Source of the DNA: Saprospiraceae bacterium
GTDB taxonomy: Bacteria > Bacteroidota > Bacteroidia > Chitinophagales > Saprospiraceae
NCBI GenBank assembly: GCA_020630895.1
Contig: JAHDII010000248.1
Span: 1-5,173, forward strand
Direction: 5' to 3'
Length of the DNA: 5,173 bases
Below, piece after piece: positions 1 through 5,173 of the stretch (position 1 is its first letter; every line of letters begins with the position of its first letter). Both the position numbers and the translations under genes were made by a program. Under the pieces are notes generated by a model. The model ran no database searches, was not told the origin of the DNA, and was given only the letters and a program-made list of their open reading frames with translations.

Positions 1-273
1 AACATGTGCTTTTTTACTGTATTCCTCACAAATCATTTCAGTAATATTAGCAAGACTATCTCTAAAACTTCTTTTATAAGGAGTTCTATCTAAATAGGGT
101 TTACTATATTCCATTTCTTCTTGTTTTGCTATATCTTTTTCTTTTTGCAAATCTTGAAAAACGGAAGAAATTTCAGAATCAGAATACCAAGTAGTTTTAA
201 AACATAAAAAACACAGATAGATAATTCCTAGAAGGACATTCAATCCCAAAGAAAATAAAAGATGTCGTTTCAT
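1..273 (-). CDS. Membrane-anchored protein of unknown function (N-terminal part only)
   Basis: An open frame of 91 codons begins with ATG at 273 and runs off the left edge without a stop. An in-frame TGA lies a few codons upstream with no other ATG between, so this start is well supported. Residues 1-4 (MKRH) are basic, and residues 5-25 form a hydrophobic stretch ending in a Cys/Phe-rich segment. This fits an uncleaved signal anchor or a signal peptide. The stretch after residue 30 is hydrophilic and rich in Glu, Lys and Gln around residues 40-57, which could be a short coiled coil. A basic segment with the motif YLDRTPYKRSF follows at about residues 60-70. I do not recognise the family. The gene is divergent from the methyltransferase gene, separated by 101 bp. 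No Shine-Dalgarno sequence is visible. The frame is real by its signal-anchor layout and lack of stops; its function is unknown. Confidence 0.7.
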   Translation of the reverse strand, partial: MKRHLLFSLGLNVLLGIIYLCFLCFKTTWYSDSEISSVFQDLQKEKDIAKQEEMEYSKPYLDRTPYKRSFRDSLANITEMICEEYSKKAHV

Positions 274-324
274 TTCGTTGTATTTATTGTTTCATAACGA
301 AAAGAATAATAAAAGAAACAAGCT

Positions 325-356
325 TTTGGTTATCTTAAAATAAAATAGGATATTTG
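325..356 (+). promoter_or_regulatory. Bacteroidota-type promoter for the methyltransferase gene
   Basis: TTTG at 325-328 is followed after 20 bases by GATATTTG at 349-356. This fits the Bacteroidota housekeeping pattern of TTTG at -33 and TAnnTTTG at -7, with spacing of about 19-21, and differs at only one defined position (G for the first T). Transcription would start near 363, giving a leader of about a dozen bases before the ATG at 375. That is an inference from motif and spacing only. Confidence 0.55.
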
Positions 357-374
357 GGTATTCAAATTAAATAA

Positions 375-1256
375 ATGAAGATGGATTTATTATATAAAGT
401 AATTGATAATTTTGATAATTTAAAATATGCTCTTTTAGATGCTCAAACTTTTAGCGAAGAACATTATGGTTTTCCTGAGATATATTATAAAGTAATGGAA
501 ACGGATCGTGTTCGTGTAAATGCTTTTATTAATGCATTTAAAAAGTATGACATGATGCGGGATAAGGTCGTTTGTGAAGCAGGTGTAGGAACTTTAGCTT
601 TGACAAAACATTTTTTGCCTTATGTCAAAAAAGCATATTTAATTGAAAACAATCCTAATCTTACTGAATTTATAAAAAAAGAATTGAGTAAAAATGGTTG
701 GTCTCATAAAGTAGAATTTATTGTTGGTGATGCCATGAAATTAGAATTACCAGAAAAAGTAGATTATATTGTAGGAGAATTAATGAGTATTTATTGTGCC
801 AATGAATATCAGGTACAAATTTTTAAACATTTGCGTCAGTTTTTAAAACCAGAAGGAAAATTAATTCCTGAAAAAATAATTAATTTGGCTCAATTAACTT
901 ATGCTGAATTTGAACATGGACATACGCATTATCCATTATTATTTACAAGACATTGGCCAGAATTATTAAGTACTCAAGGAATTGTAAATGTTACTGATTT
1001 ATATACAGAAAATCAGTTAGAAATTAATTCTCAAACCAGTTTAATTGGTTATTTATCAGGAAAAGCAAATTCTGTTTTAATGCATTCTTTAGTAGAATTA
1101 GCAGAAGGAATAAATTTTACAGGAACAGATTCTTTAATGCCTCCAACAGTTACTCAATTAAAAAAAGAAATAGATATTCAATCGGGGCAAAAATATGTTT
1201 TAAATTCAAATTATACTTATGGAACAAATTTGAATCAGGCTAAATTTTGGATATAA
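375..1256 (+). CDS. PRMT-like class I SAM-dependent methyltransferase
   Basis: The 293-residue product should transfer a methyl group from S-adenosylmethionine, probably in the cytoplasm since no signal peptide is seen. Motif I is VVCEAGVGTLAL (65-76), the SAM-ribose acidic residue is E91 in AYLIENNP, and a further acidic position is D119. Residues 129-144 carry a 'double-E' loop: E135 and E144, nine apart, as in eukaryotic protein arginine methyltransferases, where the two glutamates hold the guanidinium. GKLIPE (161-166) follows, as in the PRMT post-Rossmann strand. The region before motif I (about 41-68, METDRVR then MRDKVV) also reads like the PRMT lead-in. The C-terminal half (about 170-293) would be the beta-barrel substrate domain, although the usual THW triad is not evident. 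ATG 375 directly follows an in-frame TAA at 372-374, so upstream starts are excluded; ATG at 381 is a weaker alternative. The methyltransferase call is firm. Arginine or protein as substrate is inference; a small-molecule or peptide substrate is possible. Confidence 0.85.
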   Translation: MKMDLLYKVIDNFDNLKYALLDAQTFSEEHYGFPEIYYKVMETDRVRVNAFINAFKKYDMMRDKVVCEAGVGTLALTKHFLPYVKKAYLIENNPNLTEFIKKELSKNGWSHKVEFIVGDAMKLELPEKVDYIVGELMSIYCANEYQVQIFKHLRQFLKPEGKLIPEKIINLAQLTYAEFEHGHTHYPLLFTRHWPELLSTQGIVNVTDLYTENQLEINSQTSLIGYLSGKANSVLMHSLVELAEGINFTGTDSLMPPTVTQLKKEIDIQSGQKYVLNSNYTYGTNLNQAKFWI

Positions 1257-1265
1257 AAAAATATT

Positions 1266-2201
1266 TTATTCTACAACATTAATATCAAAACCAATAATAT
1301 CTCTCCAACCTTCATTAATAGATTCATCATTTATTGCGAAGGGAGTTACATGATGCCAAAGGTCTGTGCCATGAATAATTTCATCTTTACTATCTCCTTG
1401 AAAAATAAATTCTCCAGGAGCTAAAGTATGTCTAAAAATAATTTCTTTATTTCCATTTTCTAATTGTTCAATCACTTGACTTTCGCCTCCTTTTACATTG
1501 ATTCTATTAATGACTAAAGCAGAAACAATATAATCTGCACCATCTTCATGAGCCCCTTCAGGAGAATTATCGCCAGGTTTTTGAGGTCTTGCTTTTACAC
1601 TCATAAAATGAGCTACCATTCTAATTTTTTTGGCTTGGGGTCTTACCTCTTTTGTTAATTGATAAATATGTTTAATCCAAGAAAAAAACAATTCATTTTC
1701 TACATGTTTTTTGAGAGCTTCATCAAAAACGCGAGGAAGAGAACGGAAATCATCTCCCATAACATCCTGAGCAAATTGATCTACTTTTTCTCTTGTAATA
1801 ATAATCTCTTTATTTTTTTCTTCAATTAAAAACTGAGCAACAGATCGTCTTCTCCATGGTTGAATTTTATTGAAATTTTCTTTTTCTTTTTGAGATAATT
1901 TTTTTATCCATGGATTAAAAACATCTATTTTTTTTTCTCCTAAATAATAAGATTTAAAAAATGTTTGAATAGTATCTTTTTCTTTAGGAAAATGATTTTT
2001 TAAAAATTCAACACGCAATCTTCTTGGATCATAAGGATCCCAAGATAATTCTTCAAAAAAGGAAGTATATAATTCAAGAAATTTTTTTTGATCAATTCCT
2101 AAATGATTTAAACTAGAAACACGAATGGGAGAATATACATCTCGCCCAAGCCAACGAGAAATGTCTTTTTCTGAAAGAGGAAATGTCAATTTATCTGGCA
2201 T
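1266..2201 (-). CDS. 2OG-Fe(II) dioxygenase-family protein (free amino acid hydroxylase-like)
   Basis: The 311-residue protein matches the '2OG-Fe dioxygenase' family that includes Bacillus L-isoleucine 4-hydroxylase. Such enzymes couple 2-oxoglutarate decarboxylation to hydroxylation of a small substrate, usually an amino acid. The core motif EGAHEDGADY (216-224 and around) supplies iron ligands H218 and D220. The block VINRINVKGGESQVI (230-244) is typical of the family. The distal ligand is probably H283 in WHHVTPF (282-288; the family pattern is HxVTP), and R300 in GWRDIIGF could bind the 2-oxoglutarate carboxylate. RRRSVAQF (117-124) resembles the family's usual N-terminal landmark, so about 110 residues before it are an extension. 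No signal peptide is seen, so the enzyme is probably cytoplasmic. The gene is the last of a minus-strand run, 18 bp after mvaA, suggesting co-transcription with mevalonate genes. No Shine-Dalgarno sequence precedes the ATG at 2201. The family call is good; the substrate is unknown. Confidence 0.85.
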   Translation of the reverse strand: MPDKLTFPLSEKDISRWLGRDVYSPIRVSSLNHLGIDQKKFLELYTSFFEELSWDPYDPRRLRVEFLKNHFPKEKDTIQTFFKSYYLGEKKIDVFNPWIKKLSQKEKENFNKIQPWRRRSVAQFLIEEKNKEIIITREKVDQFAQDVMGDDFRSLPRVFDEALKKHVENELFFSWIKHIYQLTKEVRPQAKKIRMVAHFMSVKARPQKPGDNSPEGAHEDGADYIVSALVINRINVKGGESQVIEQLENGNKEIIFRHTLAPGEFIFQGDSKDEIIHGTDLWHHVTPFAINDESINEGWRDIIGFDINVVE

Positions 2202-2219
2202 ATGGACAAATTTAATTTA

Positions 2220-3563
2220 TTAAATACTATGAATCGTTTTTCTTTTTTGATGTAAAAATTCTCTTACACTATTAAATGAAATAGTTTTATTTTCAAAAAA
2301 ATGAACAGCTTCTTGAGTTTCTTCTTCAGAAGCTTTCATATGAATTAAAATATTCATTAAGTGCATTTTCATATGTCCTTTTTGAATTCCTGTTGTAATT
2401 AATGATTTGAGTGCAGCAAAATTTTGAGCTAATCCAACAGAAGCCATTATGCACATTAATTCTTGTGCAGAAGGATTTTCTAATAACTCTAAAGAACGTT
2501 TTGCAATAGGATGTAAACGAGTAAGCCCTCCAACAGTTCCAACAGTTAAAGGAATATCTATCCAAAATTTAAAAATATTATTTTCAATACTGCAATGTGT
2601 TAAACTTCTATATTGTCCATCTCTAGCAGCATAGGTATGTCCATTCGCTTCGATAGCTCTAAAGTCATTAGCTGTAGCTAATACAACAGCATCAATTCCA
2701 TTAAAAATTCCTTTATTATGAGTTGTAGCACGAGAGGTATCTATAGTCGCAATTCTAACCGCAGTATAAAATTTTTGAGCAAAAGTTGGAGCATCTATTT
2801 CTCCAAAATTTCCTAAATCTTTTATAGGACATTCGACTTTTGCTCTTACCAGACAGTTGGGTGTATAATTAGATAATATAGCCATAATAACATCTACTTC
2901 TTTTTCTTCATTTAAAAAAGAAGGGTGTTCAGCTACATATCGCGTTAATGTTTTTCCAAATTGTTCTAACACAGAATTAATAAAATTAGCTCCCATGCTA
3001 TCACAAGTTTCAAATGAAACTTTTAATTGATAATAATATTTTTCAAGATGGGTCATATCCACAAGCTGAATATCTAAAACACCCCCACCTCGTTTTTGCA
3101 TATTAGCCGTAATATGCTGAGTATCGTCTAATAAATTTTGACTTAAATCAGGAAGAATATCAAATAATTTTTGAATATTTCCCTTCCATAAAAAATGTAC
3201 TTGCCCGATTTTTGTTGTGCCTAAAATTTCGGCTTGAAATCCTCCTCTTGTTAACCAAAATTTAGCAGCACTAGAAGCTGCTGCAACAACAGAACTTTCT
3301 TCAATGACCATAGGAACACAATAGGTTTTATGGTTGATTACAAAGTTCGGTGCAACACCAAAAGGAAGCACAAAATTACTTAAAGTGTTTTCACTAAAAC
3401 CATCTAATACTTTTTGTTGTTCTTCATTAGAATGCCAAAAACTCATGAGTTCTCTTTTCACTTTTTCAGTATCTGTAAAAAAGTTTTCAGCTATCCAACG
3501 GATTTTCTCTTTTTTAGATAATTTTGAAAATCCTTTAACCGATTTGTTTGTATTTTTTTCCAT
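2220..3563 (-). CDS. mvaA: Class II hydroxymethylglutaryl-CoA reductase
   Basis: This enzyme reduces HMG-CoA to mevalonate with two NAD(P)H, the committed step of the mevalonate pathway. The 447-residue length fits soluble class II enzymes (Pseudomonas mevalonii about 430), with no membrane segments. Visible signatures are the N-terminal GFSKLSKKEK (11-20), the EESSVVAAASSAAK block (88-101) holding the catalytic Glu, and DSMGAN (188-193) of the cofactor-binding region. Next come THNKG (281-285) with catalytic Lys284 and the AND/FRAIEA segment with catalytic Asp300. GTVGG (342-346), VGLAQNFAAL (376-385) and GHMKMH (396-401) follow, with His397 as the flap-domain catalytic histidine. All key residues are present, so the enzyme should be active. 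Automatic pipelines often call this class 'degradative', but the adjacent IPP isomerase gene points to biosynthesis of isoprenoids. It lies 19 bp after fni and 18 bp before the dioxygenase gene. I cannot tell NADH from NADPH preference. Confidence 0.95.
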   Translation of the reverse strand: MEKNTNKSVKGFSKLSKKEKIRWIAENFFTDTEKVKRELMSFWHSNEEQQKVLDGFSENTLSNFVLPFGVAPNFVINHKTYCVPMVIEESSVVAAASSAAKFWLTRGGFQAEILGTTKIGQVHFLWKGNIQKLFDILPDLSQNLLDDTQHITANMQKRGGGVLDIQLVDMTHLEKYYYQLKVSFETCDSMGANFINSVLEQFGKTLTRYVAEHPSFLNEEKEVDVIMAILSNYTPNCLVRAKVECPIKDLGNFGEIDAPTFAQKFYTAVRIATIDTSRATTHNKGIFNGIDAVVLATANDFRAIEANGHTYAARDGQYRSLTHCSIENNIFKFWIDIPLTVGTVGGLTRLHPIAKRSLELLENPSAQELMCIMASVGLAQNFAALKSLITTGIQKGHMKMHLMNILIHMKASEEETQEAVHFFENKTISFNSVREFLHQKRKTIHSI

Positions 3564-3582
3564 TAGAGTAGAAAGGTAAAAC

Positions 3583-4608
3583 TTATTTTTTGACTTTCAA
3601 AAAAGCATGAGCTAATTCTAGTCCTTGTACCTGAGAATCGACATAATTATACAAAGTTTCGTAATCATTCATAGCTTGTTTTAAAAAGCTTGATGCTTGT
3701 CCATAAATACTTTGAGTATTAATACGATGAATTAAATAATAACCATCTAAAAAACTTTGAATTCCTCCAGAAATAATAACTTGTTGACATCGTATATTAT
3801 CTCCTAATTCTTCAATAATTTGATTGGTCATTTCTACCATTTCAGATGCAGAATGACCAATATATGCTAAGTCATTAAAAATATTTTGTTGAGTTTCATT
3901 GCTCCTTAAGAGTTCAACTTTAGCAAAATTAGTTCCTCCATTAGCTGCAAAATCAATCGCTTCTATGGGCAATTGGAATAATGTTTTTAAGCTATGATAA
4001 CCAAATCCTTGACCTACTTCTTTTACAATAATCGAAAACTCTTTTTTTTCTAATAATCGTTCAATAGTTTGAATAGGAGGATATTTGAATCGATCTCCTT
4101 CGGGTTGAAGCCATTCTTGAAAAGGGTTTATATGGATAATTAGCCCATCAGCTTTGAGTTTATCCAATAATTCTTGAATTAAATGGGTTTCGTTATTATC
4201 TAATAATTCTTCTAACTGAGCAATACCTAAATTAGCAAACAAAGGTAAATCATCTCCTATAATATGGCGAATATCAAAATCTTTTAAATATTCATCATCT
4301 CTTAATAATTGACGACAAGAGCCTAAACCCATTCCCATTCCAAAATCTTTACAAGCTTTAGCTAGGTTATGATTAATAGTATGTGCTATTTCAGTTCCTC
4401 CTGTCATACTTGAAACCCATAAAGGAGTTTTCATTGTTTTTCCAAGAAATTGAAAAGGAGTTAAACTTCCTCGTTTAGGATGTGCTGCAAGTAGTGGTTC
4501 ATAATAAAACCGATCATCTAAAGTAGCTTGTTCAATTTGTGATTGTAAAGCTAAATTGATGTGATCCTTTTTTCTATTGGATGCATTTGGATCAGAAATA
4601 AAAGACAT
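3583..4608 (-). CDS. fni: Type 2 isopentenyl-diphosphate delta-isomerase (FMN-dependent)
   Basis: This cytoplasmic flavoenzyme interconverts isopentenyl diphosphate and dimethylallyl diphosphate, using reduced FMN and Mg2+. The 341-residue length is typical. In order, the TIM-barrel signatures are NRKKDH (11-16, diphosphate binding), SSMTGG (66-71) and GLGSCR (94-99). NPFQEW (161-166) follows, with Q164 and E165 matching the catalytic Gln and metal-binding Glu of the NPLQE motif. Then come KEVGQGFG (196-203), NGGTNFAKVE (223-232), SGGI (280-283) and the FMN-phosphate region IYGQASSFLK (301-310). Variants compared with Firmicute enzymes are GSCR for GSQ and GQAS where GMAG/GMAR-like residues are usual; these may be clade features. 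It is the first gene of the probable operon with mvaA and the dioxygenase gene. It is preceded by a TAATTTTG promoter element and starts at ATG 4608 with no Shine-Dalgarno sequence. Confidence is very high. Confidence 0.96.
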   Translation of the reverse strand: MSFISDPNASNRKKDHINLALQSQIEQATLDDRFYYEPLLAAHPKRGSLTPFQFLGKTMKTPLWVSSMTGGTEIAHTINHNLAKACKDFGMGMGLGSCRQLLRDDEYLKDFDIRHIIGDDLPLFANLGIAQLEELLDNNETHLIQELLDKLKADGLIIHINPFQEWLQPEGDRFKYPPIQTIERLLEKKEFSIIVKEVGQGFGYHSLKTLFQLPIEAIDFAANGGTNFAKVELLRSNETQQNIFNDLAYIGHSASEMVEMTNQIIEELGDNIRCQQVIISGGIQSFLDGYYLIHRINTQSIYGQASSFLKQAMNDYETLYNYVDSQVQGLELAHAFLKVKK

Positions 4609-4640
4609 GTGCTTGTTCTGTTTTATTATGAATAATGTTG

Positions 4641-4648
4641 CAAAATTA
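4641..4648 (-). promoter_or_regulatory. Putative -7 promoter element for the fni-mvaA-dioxygenase operon
   Basis: On the minus strand this reads TAATTTTG, an exact match to the Bacteroidota -7 consensus TAnnTTTG. It lies 32 bp upstream of the fni ATG, which would leave a leader of roughly 25-30 bases. No clear TTTG box is found at the expected -33 spacing (only T-rich sequence about 22 bases upstream), so the promoter is either weak or activator-dependent. This is the only good candidate found for the three-gene block. Confidence 0.45.
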
Positions 4649-4675
4649 CACTAGATTTATTAAAAAGGATAAAAG

Positions 4676-4700
4676 AATTGATAATAATGTTCAATCAATT
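4676..4700 (-). terminator. Weak stem-loop after the right-edge membrane gene
   Basis: On the minus strand AATTGAT (4700-4694) and ATCAATT (4682-4676) form a perfect 7-bp inverted repeat around an 11-base loop, followed by CTTTT. It begins 14 bp after the TAG of the upstream membrane protein gene and lies before the fni promoter element, the right place for a terminator. The stem has only one G-C pair and the T-run is short, so it may be a chance repeat in AT-rich DNA. Confidence 0.25.
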
Positions 4701-4713
4701 AAAAGTAACTATT

Positions 4714-5173
4714 CTAATAAAGTCCTTTACTTTTTAATTGAGATACTATTTCTGTTCTTAACTTTAATAAAGATTCTTTATTTGAATATTGAATAGCTAT
4801 CCATCTTTTTTTCCATTGTTCTACATTTTTTTGATAAGGAATAATAAATAAACCTGAAAGAATAATTATAGCTACGAATAGTAAAAAAGATTTTATTTCT
4901 AAAAATGTTTTAGAGATTATAATGAGTAAAAAATAATAAATAGGAATAAGAATTAATCCAGATAAAATTTTTACCATAGAGGCATAACCTTTATATAAAT
5001 TGAGTCGATTAAATATAACTAAAGGAATAAACCAAATACAATTTAAAATACAGCCTATGATATAAAAAGGAAAGCATAAAATTTTAAATAACAAATATTT
5101 TATTTGAATATTTTTTTTATTTTTTTCTTGAACATAAATTAAAGCGGCATCATCTGTTTGAATATTTTTTAAT
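4714..5173 (-). CDS. Membrane protein C-terminal part, probable phospholipid acyltransferase tail
   Basis: The frame is open from the right edge to the TAG at 4714-4716, giving 152 visible codons (first full codon ends at 5172). The apparent start at 5094 is only a TTG inside this frame, and 26 sense codons continue above it, so this is the 3' end of a longer gene. The first 26 residues are hydrophilic. Hydrophobic stretches follow at about residues 27-54, 65-88 and 94-112 of the visible part, then a Lys/Trp-rich segment and a charged helix (about 131-149). The order of a Pro-containing hydrophobic hairpin, LIPIYY, SGLF plus aromatic, and a closing LLKLRTEIVSQL resembles the tail after the PlsC domain in Bacteroidota 1-acylglycerol-3-phosphate acyltransferase-like proteins. 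The catalytic HX4D motif would lie outside the window, so this assignment is recalled family resemblance only. The gene has the same strand as fni, 105 bp upstream of it. Confidence 0.6.
   Translation of the reverse strand, partial: LKNIQTDDAALIYVQEKNKKNIQIKYLLFKILCFPFYIIGCILNCIWFIPLVIFNRLNLYKGYASMVKILSGLILIPIYYFLLIIISKTFLEIKSFLLFVAIIILSGLFIIPYQKNVEQWKKRWIAIQYSNKESLLKLRTEIVSQLKSKGLY

Noticed and set aside
274..374. Possible minus-strand promoter for the left-edge gene in the divergent spacer
   Set aside because: No TAnnTTTG match with a properly spaced TTTG was found on that strand; only T-rich partial matches occur.
2207..2214. TAAATTTG on the minus strand just before the dioxygenase start, matching the -7 consensus
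   Set aside because: It sits only 5 bp from the ATG, has no TTTG at the -33 spacing, and such AT-rich matches arise easily by chance here. A leaderless internal promoter cannot be excluded.
2210..2225. 16-bp palindrome ATTTAAT-TT-ATTAAAT across the mvaA stop codon
   Set aside because: It is made only of A and T, its 2-base spacer is too small for a hairpin loop, and it is expected by chance in this composition.
2326..2565. 79-codon minus-strand open frame inside mvaA
   Set aside because: It overlaps conserved HMG-CoA reductase sequence in another frame, is Cys/Ser/Tyr-rich without recognisable motifs, and is a shadow.
2449..2634. 61-codon plus-strand open frame antisense to mvaA
   Set aside because: It is a shadow of the conserved coding sequence, with no promoter or protein motif.
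3334..3579. 81-codon plus-strand open frame antisense to the start of mvaA
   Set aside because: It is antisense to the well-supported N-terminus of HMG-CoA reductase and shows no family features.

Overview
The window is strongly AT-rich and looks like chromosomal DNA of a member of the Bacteroidota. Three lines of evidence support this. The coding starts lack Shine-Dalgarno sequences. Two promoter-like sites fit the Bacteroidota pattern (TTTG at -33, TAnnTTTG at -7). A class II HMG-CoA reductase sits next to a type 2 isopentenyl-diphosphate isomerase, a pairing fitting Bacteroidota that use the mevalonate route. I cannot name a genus from sequence alone.

Layout, left to right. Positions 1-273 (minus) hold the first 91 codons of an unrecognised membrane-anchored protein that runs off the left edge. 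A 101-bp divergent spacer follows, with a good promoter for the plus-strand gene at 375-1256. That gene encodes a class I SAM-dependent methyltransferase resembling protein arginine methyltransferases (PRMTs). It ends 9 bp from the end of a convergent minus-strand block.

The block, read right to left, is fni (IPP isomerase, 4608-3583), mvaA (HMG-CoA reductase, 3563-2220) and a 2OG-Fe(II) dioxygenase-family gene (2201-1266). The gaps are 19 and 18 bp, so the three are probably one operon, driven from a TAATTTTG -7 box at 4641-4648. Upstream, from 4714 to the right edge (minus), lies the C-terminal 152 codons of a membrane protein that resembles the C-terminal tail of Bacteroidota phospholipid acyltransferases. 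The reading frame stays open to the window edge.

How the genes fit together: MvaA makes mevalonate from HMG-CoA, and Fni interconverts IPP and DMAPP at the other end of the pathway. The kinase and decarboxylase steps between them, and HMG-CoA synthase, are not in this window. The dioxygenase is the odd member: its family is known for hydroxylating free amino acids, and it has no textbook role in isoprenoid synthesis. This linkage and the PRMT-like methyltransferase are the two most interesting points. I found no mobile elements, CRISPR arrays, tRNA or rRNA genes, and no gene-free stretch above 300 bp.
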